NCBI RefSeq assembly: GCF_020520425.1
Contig: NC_079492.1
Span: 108,225,157 to 108,289,156, forward strand
Origin: Spinacia oleracea
Lineage: Eukaryota > Streptophyta > Magnoliopsida > Caryophyllales > Amaranthaceae
Length of the DNA: 64,000 bases
Reading direction: 5' to 3'
Within the stretch, counting starts at the first letter, position 1. Each line of letters starts with the position of its first letter. Shown here piece after piece: positions 12,871 to 24,235 of this stretch. Under the pieces are notes generated by a model. It was not told where the DNA came from. It did no database searches and was given only the letters and a program-made list of their open reading frames with translations. The position numbers and the translations under genes are program-made.

Positions 12871-12960
12871 TACCCTGAACCGGAACCTGTTGGAATAGGG
12901 TACCCTAAACCGACACTTGTTGGACTAGGGTATCCTAAACCGGCACCTGTTGGAATAGGT
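12871..12960 (+). repeat. 30 bp minisatellite, three units
   Basis: Three consecutive 30 bp units of the form TACCCTRAACCG.(A/C)(A)C(C/T)TGTTGGA.TAGG(G/T) start at 12871, 12901 and 12931. They lie in the hAT interior, and related broken copies (GGAATCTGTT, GGAACCTGTTG) lie at about 12230-12330. Confidence 0.75.
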
Positions 12961-13022
12961 TGCAGTTCTCATTTTCAGGAATCTGTTGCAAGGTTCCGAT
13001 TTTCATTTTCGGTAACCTATTA

Positions 13023-13671
13023 CTCCCTCCGTCCCTTAATACTCGCACCGGTTTGACCGGTGCGGAGTTTAAGACATTTGAATTGACTTATTACTCCCTC
13101 CGTCCCGAAATACTTGACTTGTTTTCCTTATCGGGCCGTCCCTTAATACTTGACCTGTTTCTAAAAATGGAAATATTCTAACAATATTATATTATTTCTC
13201 ACTCCACCCTTATTAACCCATCTACCCCCTACTCCATACAAAAAATAATTAAATATTCAACCCCTACTCTCCCCCAACCCCACCTCTTAACCCACCTCCC
13301 ACTAACTACGTTAAAATAATACCCCACTATCAACTACTACTTATTAAATTAAATAAGTCAATTCAAGTCCCTTAAACTCTGTACCGGTCAAACCGGGTTG
13401 AGTATTCCGAGACGGAGGGAGTAATTTAATGACTGTTAGTTGATAGTGATGTATTTTTTTAATATAGTTAGTGGGAAATGTGTAAGGGTGGAGAGTGGTG
13501 AAAGAGGGGTGTGAATTTTTAAATGATTTTTTTGTAAGGATGTAGGTGGGGTAGTAGGTAAGTGTGAGAAATAATATGATATTAGTAAATATTTCCATTT
13601 ATAGAAGCGGTGCAAGTAATAAGGAACGGTCCAAAAATAAAAGCGGTGCGAGTATTAAGGGACGGAGGAAG
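13023..13671. mobile_element. Stowaway MITE (outer), split by a second Stowaway
   Basis: TIRs are CTCCCTCCGTCCCTTAATAC on the left and the complement (GTATTAAGGGACGGAGGAAG) on the right, with TA at 13021-13022 and 13672-13673. Another MITE sits inside at 13094-13421. Without it the element is about 320 bp. Confidence 0.88.
13094..13421. mobile_element. Stowaway MITE (inner, nested)
   Basis: TIR CTCCCTCCGTCCCGAAATAC and its inverted copy, with TA at 13092-13093 and 13422-13423. It matches the ALB3-intron MITE (6073-6349) in reverse orientation. It has jumped into an older Stowaway. Confidence 0.9.
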
Positions 13672-13728
13672 TACAACAAGTTCTTATTCCTGAAATTTTG
13701 ATAGGTACACTGTTTGCTCACTAAGAGC

Positions 13729-14181
13729 CACATTGAAGTTTTACTCCATTATTTTCCTAGATATTACTCAGCAGTACGTGTAAGAAAATTACTCCAAGAA
13801 AAAGATGATTTTGTAATAAATTTCCATCTTGCGGTCAATTTGTCATAATATTTTCAAAAGGTCTCGCGCGCACAAGGTGTACAATAAATTAACTTTTACA
13901 CCAAGATAATTTTTACCCATTTTTTTGTAACTTTAGCATAGTTTTGATTAACTTTTATATTAGTAAAACAAAGTTGATAGATAAACATTTTAAAGGGTTA
14001 AATGATTAATTTTATACATTATTAATGATATTGAAGAAATAAGTTTTATAAAATGAAAAAAATTATCACTAAAAAATAGATAACTTTTACATATATAAGC
14101 TTAACTTATAAGCATTTTGAGTTAACTTTTACTCTGGTGCACAATATTTATCGTATACCCTTTATAAATAAGAATTTGTGT
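13729..14181. other. AT-rich spacer
   Basis: Spacer between two DNA transposons. No exon, repeat array or element end is seen. Confidence 0.4.
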
Positions 14182-14190
14182 TATATTTTG

Positions 14191-15205
14191 AGGAAATTTT
14201 GTGAAACACTACCTTAATGTTTGGACGTTTTGTGAATTACTACCTTATAAAAACTTTTTTATATTTTCCTACCTTATAAGTTCGATATGGTTTAGTAACA
14301 CTACCTTGTAACAGAAAACGTTAATGTCTCCATTTGTGGTCCCCACTCCCAACGACTTTATTCCATTTCTCTTTCCTCTTTCTCAATCTCTGTTCTCTAA
14401 TTATCTTTCTCAATCTTTGTCATCTAATTTCTCAATCTATGTTCTCTTTCTCATCCGAATTCAATTCTTCTTCTTTCTTCTTCCCCTTGACAAGTAATTG
14501 TTCTAGCTTTTAACCTGCTGTATACTGGGTGCTTCTCTTCTGCAGCCATGTTCTGAGAAACTTACATTGATCGAATTTGTTATGATTAATTACATGCGAA
14601 GTATATATGAGGCAGCATTTGCTCTTGTTTCGATTTATATTATACCAAAATGAACAGAGAAATGACATTCCCCAATCTCCTACAAAAGACATGAAAAACC
14701 GTCTTTCATTAAACTAAGTTTTGTACTGTAATGGACTTCAAATTATGCTAGTATTACAATTGTAAGTAATGATTCAAAAGTAGATAAACAAAATTCATCA
14801 AAAATAATACTGTATTTTGGTAGTAAAAGTTAAGCACTTAAACAGGATGCGAAGAGCCAAAACAGAGTAGAGATCAAATTTGTCTTACGAAAAAGGTTAT
14901 GACTCAAATTTTGACAACATCTTTTTATTTTAATTAATGCAACTAATCTTAAATAATGCGAACCCATCAACATGGGTCATATTAAAAGGTTGGAATTATG
15001 CTTATTACAACAGCGTTGGATCTCCGACATGCAAATCAAGTCAATCTTGACATATAATATAACAATGTTGGAACAGAACGCTCCATCCGGTAATAATACT
15101 TGTGTTGATACTGCAATAAGAATTAATTAATAATGTCGCGACTAAAGTCGGACAGAATTGACACAACTATGAAGATACTGAAAAGCAATGGGAATGAGGA
15201 AAGAA

Positions 15206-15240
<35 letters not shown>

Positions 15241-15564
15241 AGAAGAAGAAGAAGGAGAAGGAAGAAGAAGAAGAAGGAGAAGGAAGAAGAATTGAATTCA
15301 GATGAGAATGAGAATAGGGATTGAGAAATTAGAGGATAAAGATTGAGAAAGAGAAGTGGAGAACAGAGATTGAGAAAGAGGAAAGAGAAATAGAATAAAA
15401 TCGTGGGGGTGAGGCCCACAAGCGGAGAGATTTAACGTTTTCTGTTACAAGGTTGTGTTACTAAAACATATCAAACTTATAAGGTAGTAAAATATAAAAA
15501 AGTTTTTATAAGGTAGTAATTCATAAAACGTCCAAACATTAAGGTAGTGTTTCACAAAATTTCC
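14191..15564. mobile_element. Long-TIR Mutator-like (MULE) element
   Basis: Inverted arms of about 140 bp: the left begins AGGAAATTTTGTGAAACACT and the right ends in the complement, with matching blocks such as GTTTGGACGTTTTGTGAATT and CTTGTAACAGAAAACGTTAA. Flanks TATATTTTG (14182-14190) and TATTTTTTA (15565-15573) agree at 7 of 9 positions, suggesting an old 9 bp duplication. The interior has no transposase. It holds two pyrimidine/purine-rich segments and a GAA array. Confidence 0.7.
15200..15290 (+). repeat. GAA/GGA microsatellite
   Basis: About 90 bp of AAG/GAA triplets interrupted by GGA. It opens frames on both strands (poly-Arg/Lys on +, poly-Leu on -) that are artefacts of the repeat. 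Confidence 0.9.
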
Positions 15565-15614
15565 TATTTTTTACTTCTACTTTTACATAGTCATAATGGC
15601 TCGAAAGTCGTAAC

Positions 15615-15967
15615 TAAAGATGGCTGTGGGCCGGGCCGGCCCGAAGCCCGACCCGAACCGGCACGAAAAAAGCACGGCCCGGCACGGGCACGAAGTCGTG
15701 GGCCGTGGGCCGTGGGCCGGGCCTGGGCCTTACTTTTTGGAAAAAGCACGACAAGGCACGGCACGACTCGACCCGGCACGACAAAGCACGTTAAATTTAG
15801 TCAAATTAGCCTTAGGCACGGCGGGCCGGCACGAAAGCACGTGGGCTTGGGCCGGGCATGGATCTTATTTTTAACTTTTCGGCCCGACCCGGCCCGACAC
15901 GAAGCAACATGGGCCTGGCGTGGGCTCGGCACGAAGCCCGGCCTGGCCCGGCCCACAGCCATCTTTA
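15615..15967. mobile_element. GC-rich hAT MITE
   Basis: A perfect 8 bp duplication GTCGTAAC flanks it (15607-15614, 15968-15975). Ends TAAAGATGGCTGTGGGCC and the complement form inverted repeats. The inside is made of CCCGGCACG and GGCCGGGC-type blocks, hence the long but meaningless frames on both strands. It is 353 bp. Confidence 0.88.
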
Positions 15968-15975
15968 GTCGTAAC

Positions 15976-18007
15976 CCTTAATAGCTTGAGGATTTTTTAT
16001 CCGCGTGGAGTATGGTAATATGGCTTAAATGTAACTGTCTGCATTAGACATTTTAAGAACCAGTCAAATTGTATTGGGGCCTTAAAGGTTTGGGCTATGT
16101 CTCACACCTTTGCTCCATTATGTGTCCTAATTTTCCCTCAATGTGGCTACGGGTTACCTCGTCAACTCTAGTTTTAATTAGTTGTTGGTCCGTGCGCTAG
16201 CGTGCATGGTTATTTAAGGTGTAGAAAATTAATTTCCAAAACGCAAGGCAAATTCTAAGCCTTATTAGTATATGGAAATAATTGAGCAGTTGTCATGCTT
16301 AACAATTGAGCCGTTGTATCTCTAAGTTATTAGCCTCTTGTATAACCAGGGGAAAAAAGAAAGTGAGCAAAATCCGCTTACTTTGATCAACAAGCTTGAG
16401 GATGACAAATGAAGCTTAACGTCTTACATGTGTATTGGGTTTGGGCTGTGAAGTTCATCATCTTGTTGCATTGGTGTCTCGTCTCCTTAACTGTACTTAG
16501 ATTATTGTGTGTAGGTTAATTTGGGTTTTGGTTAGCTTAGGTAAATGCTACTGAGCTTCTCTGAGCTCATTTAGTTGGTTGCTTTTTGATTTGTCAATTC
16601 TTTTGGCTTACTTTTGGCGTCAAGAAACTCATTAGATGTAAAAATATTTCAATTTACACTAATAAAAGTGTGGCTCTTTTGCTATTAGTTCCTTGATCCT
16701 CGTGTCTTTTCAATTGATGAAGTTATGTTGAACTCGTCCGTTCTCCATAACGATCGCGTAAGTTGAAGCACATTTTTTTTCATAAGCAACCATCTGCTCT
16801 GGGGCATGAGCTTGGAGGTGAATATACAATCAAGTCCACAAGAGATAACTATGGAACTGCTGCAATATATATGTATAGACTGATGAAACAAATAGAAACG
16901 TAATGATAAATTATTTTGTACTTATGTTGGTGAAGATCCAATATCGAAAGCTATCATTATAACATTTGTTAAAGAAGATTTAAAATGCAGTCTCTGTGTG
17001 ACCAAAACCGCTGATACAATCAAAATACTTTTGAACATTTATTAATATAACATTATTTTTATTACATAATGACAAGTTGTCAACTCTAGGAAGTATCTCT
17101 AAGATATTGTCGAGGTATTCAGGGAGATCCTTCCATCCAAAGCTCACGCTCTGAAACGACTATTCCTCAAAAATGAAGCCACATTTATCATCTTAAGCAA
17201 TATTAAGCTGTTGTGTCCAAGATTGCTCAAGACATTTTCGAGGAGTAACTAATTTGATGCATCGTGATATACAGTCCGCAAATCCAGGAAATGTGACTAC
17301 TTCCCTGTAATGTCAAATAAGAGTCAAACACTTTCTACGTAAATTATTTCTCAACAACTCGTCACACACTTTCTACATAAATTATTTCTCCACAATCATA
17401 CACACAAATTTATTAAAATACAATTACTCCTTAGTTTGAACAACTACTGAAAGCTACGTCAGACAAATTACTGCATTCATTATCTCTTCTAATAGATAGG
17501 ATACTATTGTTAGTGAAAGTTAATGAGAATTAGGAATAGCGAGAGTCTCAAAGATGTACAATTAGAGATGCAATGAATCAAAATATAAATTGTAACCTGA
17601 CACAATGTACCTTATCAGCTCGCGGAATAAGCACTTCGTTCCCTTGCCCGGATCTCACCCATCCGTTTCTAAGATTCAATGCCTTATCCACAAAAGAGTC
17701 AATTTTGGTCTTTCCAAACAGGACCCTTAAAATTGTTTGGTGGCGACTCCTTCGAAATCCAAAAACATACAAAACCTCCGTAGGGGAAATACAAAAAAAT
17801 GAAAGTACGAAAAAATCCCCTACAATTGCACTGCAAGTTTATCGTTTTACGCACTTTGAAGCGTAAATTTTAGCATGTTTAATCACTTAAAGAGTACAAC
17901 AACATAAATTTTTTCAAGAAAAGCAGTAAAGTTTAAGTTGTTCAAGCAAAAGTTTGAGTTATCGTGCCCAAGTTTTGGGACAAGACTTCTTTTAGGGAGG
18001 TTAGACT
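15976..18007. other. Intergenic DNA with a possible Gypsy remnant
   Basis: Mostly unremarkable AT-rich DNA. Near 17600-17800 a sequence with ACCCTTAAAATTGTTTGGTG followed by GCGACTCC resembles the border region of plant Gypsy LTRs (a GGAGTCGCCACC-like block on the other strand). The evidence is weak. No intact gene was found. Confidence 0.35.
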
Positions 18008-18434
18008 GTAAAACCCCATTATTTAAGTAATTATAAATATATTTAATTATATTTATAAATCAGTTTTATAGATTTTATAAATTAAAGTTGCATTTAAATA
18101 TTTATTAAAATGTATTTTTATTAATTAAAATATTATTTATTTTTAATTGGAGAGTAAATTTTATTTTTGAGTTGGGGAACTTAAATTGGGTTTTGAAAAG
18201 TTAAAAGGATTTTAAACGATTCTAGCCCAACCAAATCTTGAATTCAAACCCAAACACATTAATGTGAATCCAGGTGCATTTAATGAAGCTCGAAAGTTGA
18301 AACCCAAAGCTAAACCCTTGTGGGATTCCAAAACCTATAAATACCCATGATCAATACTTCACAAATCCCCAAAAAAAATCATTAAACCCTTATTTTCTCT
18401 CTCCTCTCTTTTCTCTCTCTCCCTTGTTCGGCTC
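18008..18434 (+). other. Candidate Gypsy-type LTR start, interrupted
   Basis: The stretch begins TGTAAAACCCCATTATTTAA, similar in style to Tekay/Del-type LTRs (TGTAACACCCC). It is AT-rich, ending with a promoter-like block (CTATAAATACCC at about 18336) and a CT-rich leader just before the Copia LTR insertion. The continuation may be 19836-20137 and 22023 onward. No matching second LTR or target duplication was found. Confidence 0.3.
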
Positions 18435-19835
18435 TGTTAGTTTATGAACAATCTAATTGACATGCGGAATAAACCATAAATGTCAGAATCCAAATTAATT
18501 TCCACGTAATCAATTAGCATAATTTAGTATACGTACCTAGCTGCTCCCGAACCGAAAAAGAACAAGTATAGAGCTCCAAATGTCTTCCCTCCGTAGATAG
18601 TCCATAACACGTTCGGATCCGCCTTAGGTTCAACCAACTAGGATATCGTCTAAGGTATTACGCACTCGGAAACTCACTATAAGTGATAGGCAATAATATT
18701 GAATTTATTTAATTCAAGTTGTGTGTAAATTAATGATCATGGATCACATATTTATAGGACAAAAGAATAGTCATATCCTAATAAAATTAGGATTACTAAA
18801 AAAAATTCTCAAAGTCTTAGTTTTTTAGAAAAATCCAAACACTTAAGTATTAGGATAATCATAAAACTCTAAGTCAAGTAGGATAAGGAAAACGGATAGC
18901 TTGTGGCCCAAGCTACTTGTCGCACAAGTAGCCTTGGCGCCCAAGAAACCGACGCAGCCATGCCTGTTGTTGCCTTGGTGCGTGTTGCCTTGCCACACCT
19001 GCCTTGTTGCCCACGTTGTCTTGCCGCCCACGCCAAGGCTGAAATCCCACGTTGGGCACTAGGCCTGGCGCTGGCGATGGCTTTGTGCTCGGCGATAGCG
19101 CTGGGCTTTGTGCTCGGCGCTAGCGTTGGGTTTGTGCCTGGCGCTGGCTTGTCGTGCCTCGTGGGCTTGCTCGTCGAGCGACGGGCTGGCTCGCTTGCCG
19201 GCCTTCGTGCTTCCGATTCGTTTTCCGATTCCATAATTTATTTCGGATTCAAACAATATTTAAGTTTTCGATAATATTTTCGATTCCAACAATGTTTTCC
19301 GATTTCCACAATATTTTCGATTCCGATAATATTTCCATTTCCAGCAATATTTCTATTTTCGTTTGATTCCGACAATATTTCTATTTCCGTTGATATTTTC
19401 CAAAACGAACCATATTTTCGTTTCCTGCAATATCTTCGACTTCGATAATTTTTATATTTTCGTCATGAACGATATTTCCATTTCCGTAATATCTTCATTT
19501 CCGACAAATATTATTTCTTTGCCTTTTTGATGATTTTAGCTCCCACTGGAACCAACATCCATCATTATCGAATGTCCATAATTAGTGTATTACGGAATAT
19601 TATATTCACCTAAATACTTGGTCAGTTCACGTACTAGTTGTGTGACCCTACGGGCTCAGTCAAGAGTAAGTTGTGGCATTAGTATTACTAATTCCAATTG
19701 AACTGAAACGACCTCAAGCTTGGCATTAAAATCACTTAATCTCACTGAATTATTAACTTGTTTAATTAATACTGAACCGCATTTATTAGACTTAGCATTA
19801 AATGCAAACTTGGACCAAGGGAATTATTTCCTTCA
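18435..19835 (-). mobile_element. Solo Copia LTR, antisense
   Basis: Read on the minus strand it begins TGAAGGAAATAAT and ends AACTAACA, and it matches the Copia LTR at 43281 throughout. Shared blocks include the GAACCGCATTTATTAGACTTA region, the CGTAGGGTCACAC region, a U3 with many CGGAAATATT repeats, a TATA box (complement of TATTTATAGG at about 18749) and the CTACGGAGG block. At 1401 bp it is close to the reconstructed length of the 5' LTR (about 1.38 kb). No internal domain is attached, so it is a recombined solo LTR. Flanks GGCTC and GTATC do not form a clean duplication. Confidence 0.82.
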
Positions 19836-20137
19836 GTATCCTCTCCTCCTATCCCCTCTCCTTGTGTCTCGGTCGAGTCCCCCACCTGCCCGCACAACCA
19901 CGTGCAAGGCAGCAGCAGCGAGGCTTCCCACCGCGCGCAGCAGCTTGAGCATTGCCCGCGCATCCCAACAACGTAACAACGACAACAGTGTTGCGTTGCG
20001 CTGTCGTGCCTCCTCTCCTCTTCCCACTATCCGTTCACTCCCCAGCCACCACCAACGTGCCCTATTGGCCCTCCGATATTATTTCTCTACTTCCCTAATC
20101 TCTCCTCTATTTAATTTTTTTTTTTAAATTATCATTA
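19836..20137. other. CT-rich segment between solo LTR and MULE
   Basis: Pyrimidine-rich and GC-richer than its surroundings (CTCCTCCTATCCCCTCTCC), perhaps the leader continuing the interrupted unit that starts at 18008. Its open frames lack a recognisable protein. Confidence 0.35.
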
Positions 20138-20146
20138 TTATGATTA

Positions 20147-20690
20147 GGAAATTTTGGTATTTACTACCGTTAAAATACACCACTTTTGTATTTACGACCT
20201 TATGAAATTTTTATTTTAAATTAATACCTTAAACTTCCAGATTTTCTTTATTTACTACCACTTTACAGTTTTCCCATTTTAAAATTAAGTTATCTCTTTC
20301 GTTTCTTAATCGTTTAAAGTGATTCGAAGTTCATTATTTTCCTTTTTCTATAGGGATTTCATTGAGAATGTCATTTCAAAAAAATTCGTTTGATAATTCA
20401 TAAATATTTTAAAATTTTAAAAATAATATTTAATTTGTTTAAACTTTTACGAAATGTTAAAAGGTAAGATCCCTGTGGAATCCTTACATATAAATGAGAA
20501 GAATGAGCTTTGAATCACTTAAAATGATTAAGAAACGAAAGAGATATCTCAATTTTAAGATGAGAAAACTGTAAAATGGTAGTGAATACAAAAAAAATGG
20601 AACTTTAAGGTAGTAATTTAAAATAAAATTTTCATAAGGTAGTAAATACAAAAGTGGTGTATTTTTAAGGTAGTAAATACCAAAAAATCC
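20147..20690. mobile_element. Foldback-like long-TIR MULE MITE
   Basis: The arms span about 200 bp each: GGAAATTTTGGTATTTACTA on the left against the complement of TAGTAAATACCAAAAAATCC on the right. Blocks such as TAAGAAACGAAAGAGATA are inverted between halves. The 9 bp flanks TTATGATTA (20138-20146) and TAATGATTA (20691-20699) differ at one position. It is 544 bp and non-coding. Confidence 0.8.
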
Positions 20691-20706
20691 TAATGATTAT
20701 TATTTA

Positions 20707-22013
20707 CGGATATTTCATGAAATACCCCCGAGTTTTGCCTTAATTCACCAAATGCCCATCAAGTTCCAATAATTCACCAAATACCCCTCACAAATGACTT
20801 AATACCCCAAATACCCCTCCATGACGTCATCATCCTTAATTAACTCAATTATCATCTAATTAACCCACCCATTTACACATTTTTCCTAATTAACCCATTT
20901 TTTCCTAATTAACCCATCTTCTTCCTCTCACTCCTTCCGCCACCAACCCTTCTTCCTCTCCCTTCTTCCGCCACCACATCGCACCCGTTTTCTCCCTCCT
21001 CGACCCATCACCGCCGCCACCACCTCGCCCCCATTTACCATTGAAGCCCCTCGCCTTTTCCTCCTCCCTCACGCCCTCCCTCCCTACATTACCACCACCG
21101 CCGCCACTCATCACCACTATCTGATCTCCTCCCCCGACAACACCAACACCACTCATCATCACCATTTTTATTTCCTTTGCAAATTCCAATTCGTCAAAGC
21201 AAATGATGCGTCAAATCTCATCAATCGACATCCAAGAACAACTCTAAACCCAATTATCATCCTCCTCCAGATCCACTATCTTTCTTCAAAATAAACCTAT
21301 CTTTTTCCATTATTGATTTCTTTGCATTATTTAGGTTTTCATCTCCAATTTTTTTTGGATGGATTCGCACTTTTCTTCTCCCTATATCACACAAATCAAA
21401 TTTTCATTCAATTCACACTTTTTCAATTAGTTAATTCCAGCCAAAAATTCGTCTTAATCGAATAATTTTCAGCCAAAAATTCTAGTTGCTTCCTTCTCGT
21501 TTTCCAACCAAAAATGGCGGTGCAAGGTGGGTTTGGTAAATTGGTGGTGGTGATCGAATGGTCCAGAAAAAGGGAGAGAGTTTGAGTAGAATCTTGATTT
21601 TGTGGTCCCTGAGTTATGGTGGTTTCTAGGGTTCCTGGGCATTGAGTTCGACGAGGACGAAGGAGATGGCGGGGTGCTGGAGGCAGTAGCAGGGGGCTTC
21701 CATGGAGGAAAGGGAATGAGGAACAAGGGTGACCGAATCAATTGAGGTGGGTGGTGGGTTAATGGAAGAAGGAAGGGGAGTGAGAAAAGAAAAAGAAATG
21801 GGTGGGTTAATGGGTGGGTAATTAAGGATTAGGGGGTTAATGAGGGATTAGGTGAGTAATTAGATCGTAATTGGTCGATTATGAGGATGATGACGTCATA
21901 GAGGGGTATTTAGGGTATTAAGTCATTTGTGAGGGGTATTTGGTGAATTATTGAAACTTGATGGGCATTTGGTGAATTAAGGCAAAACTCGGGGGTATTT
22001 CATGAAATATCCG
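20707..22013. mobile_element. MULE with perfect 9 bp TSD, possible Pack-MULE
   Basis: A perfect duplication TATTATTTA lies at 20698-20706 and 22014-22022. The arms of about 125 bp begin CGGATATTTCATGAAATACC and include TGACGTCAT. The interior has two GC-rich blocks with minus-strand frames (about 20905-21189, Gly/Arg rich; 21469-21741, Pro/Ser rich, start MIRSPLFLIPFPPWKPP) but no transposase. Host-gene capture is possible, and the source is not recognised. Its left duplication overlaps the right duplication of the preceding element. Confidence 0.85.
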
Positions 22014-22022
22014 TATTATTTA

Positions 22023-23992
22023 TGATTTAAATTGATTTTGGGATTTAGATTATGGATGTTGAATTATGGATTTTGGTGGTTGAATGTTGGTTATTCAAAG
22101 TATTTAATGAGATTATAATTTTCAAATTTGTTTTATGAATTAAAGCATGGATTTTTATGAGTTTTAAGAGCTTTTATTATGATTTATGATTAGGGTTTTA
22201 ATTAAAAATATATAGTTGATTGATTAACATAATTAGACGTTAATTTTAATTATGATAATCGATAATAATTCTCATATTGGTTTATGAACTTTAAAATGTT
22301 GATTTTAAATGTTCATGCATGAAATTAATTAAATTTCATGCTAGGATTTTAAGTAATTAATTAGAATTATTATTTACATTAAAAACGAATAATTTCTAAT
22401 TAATTAAGACGATTTAGAATGAAATAATATAATGTTGTTGGAAATTTAATGAAACATGATGATTAATTAAGGATATTTATTTTATGATAGGACGAGGTTT
22501 CTAGTTAAGTTAAATTGAATCACAAAGTGGCCCCTCTACTTTGGTACTCAAGGTACGTACAAGTCTAGGGCAACTCAATCATTCATGTGAATACATGTTA
22601 TGTTTATGATGTTTTGATTCATGTTTAAATGGATTATGGATTCATGTTTGAGTATATGAGCAAGCATTTTAATACGATTTATGTTTGCTGGATTTAATTA
22701 GCAAGCATGTTGTCCAAGTATGATTTATGCATGAACGGTTTTACGCATGCAAGGAGTTTTATTTATACTTTGTACGTAAGGTGAATCATGTTGAGAAGTG
22801 TATTTATTGCTAAGTACGTAATGTCTAGCATTCAAAGAGCCTAAGTTATTCGTGCCTCGTAGCACAAACCACGTGTACTTCGGTCATGTAGGTACATAGT
22901 TACAGAGTTGTTTTGAGTATGTGAAATGAATTAGGAGTTATTTGTTCTCAATGCACAACCTTCATGTTAACAGACATGTCATGGACTCACATGTAGAATC
23001 ATGTTGAGAAAGAACAAATTAGTAATTCACTAGAGTCAATTGCTTTTGTTCACAAGTCTTAAAGGATTCTAAAAGAAGCTTTGTATGGTTATTTACTTAA
23101 TTGAATGTTTTATTTGATTGCGTCTTGAGTCGGCTTTGAATAAAATATTAATAAACATAAAGTGAACCCGAATAAGCTTCAAAACTCTTGGAACGTATGC
23201 ACCTTGAGTATGAACAATGGGGTAAGTACAAGACCGGAGGACGGTTACTTCTAACGGTGATACACGACGTTGTATTACTATTGTTATGCATAGGGAATTC
23301 CGTCACAAAGGTGACAAGGGTTACTATTATATTTTTAGTGTTTGGTTGGCTCCCAATACTCTTCCATTAGACATTTCAGTTTCAGAATCTGGTTCGATAC
23401 TTATTCTAAATAATTATAAGTCAAGAGTCGTGTCAAGAGTCGAGTTTTGTCTTTGTGCTTGAATGTTTATTCAGTGGCTTTTGCATGTGAACTTATTAAA
23501 GTTTTCAGGAGTGAAGCAGGTTTAGTCATAAGCTTTATTTTAGCTTGTAGTACTCAGCTTTTTCCCATTACGTGCTTTCATGTCTTTTGGTCATAGCCTT
23601 TGTCATAATGAGCCTAATGATGATCCATTAATTGCACTTGCGTTGTTGGGGAGTAGAATTTTCTAAGCATGACTCTTAGAGATGACTTGCAAGCCAAGTA
23701 ATCTTTTAGAATGGGATTGAATGAGAGAGTTTATATTGCTTGCATTGTTTAAAACTCTGTTTTACTAAATAGTCTAGATTATTCGTAGTTAATGGATTGT
23801 TTTAAATTGGATTTTGGTTTGGGCATATACGGTTCCAACTTGTAGTAGAGGCCGTTAACTATGATTTATATTTTGAAACTTAGCCATACGGAGAGAGTAA
23901 TACTTAAGCGTTAAAAAGTTACAAAATTCATAAAAACTTAAATTAATTCAATTTTATGTTATTGTCATTACTCACATAAATGTAGTTATGTA
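22023..23992 (+). other. Non-coding AT-rich DNA, candidate LTR continuation
   Basis: This continues the sequence interrupted by the MULEs. It has the look of a long LTR (ATG-poor, short direct repeats, CAAAGTGGCCCCTCTACTTT at about 22526), but no pol, PBS or end pair was identified. No host exon recognised. Confidence 0.3.
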
Positions 23993-24233
23993 CCTCCTCT
24001 ATTCGTTTTTTATCGCAACATGTCAATGCATAACTTTGATTATTAATATCTTTAATTTCTTTAAACAAAAATTATAAAAAGTTGATATTTTGGTAATACA
24101 CATTGGGATGAATCTAACAAGATCCCACATGACTATGTTTTATCTTACATATAAATCACTAACAATAATTAAAGTAGAATATGTGAATGGTGTAAAAAGT
24201 CCAAACATTGTGAGTAAAAACGAACGGAGAAAG
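23993..24233. mobile_element. Degenerate Stowaway MITE
   Basis: Ends CCTCCTCTATTCGTTTTTTA and inverted CTTTCTCCGTTCGTTTTTAC, with TA on both sides. The interior (GTTTTATCTTACAT, TTATAAAAAGTTGATATTTT) matches the MITE at 31512-31770 in reverse. Confidence 0.75.
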
Positions 24234-24235
24234 TA

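Larger units (their letters stand above)
12193..13720. mobile_element. Non-autonomous hAT-type element carrying nested MITEs
   Basis: An 8 bp duplication CTAAGAGC lies at 12185-12192 and again at 13721-13728. The inner ends hold TGAGCAAA close to each border in inverted orientation (GGATGAGCAAAAAG left, TGTTTGCTCA right), as in plant hAT elements. The right end looks a few bases shorter than the left. Removing the Stowaways inside (12496-12818 and 13023-13671) leaves about 550 bp with no transposase, so it is non-autonomous. Confidence 0.7.

Noticed and set aside
15120..15420. Poly-Leu and poly-Arg frames
   Set aside because: Produced by the GAA microsatellite in a MULE.
15547..15981. 144-residue frame in GC-rich DNA
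   Set aside because: Lies within a hAT MITE. Low-complexity Arg/Pro/Gly sequence.
17573..17866. 97-residue plus-strand frame
   Set aside because: Looks like a Gypsy LTR border region rather than a gene. Kept only as a note in the intergenic entry.
18869..19274. Opposed frames of about 120 residues
   Set aside because: GC-rich part of the antisense solo Copia LTR. No protein similarity.
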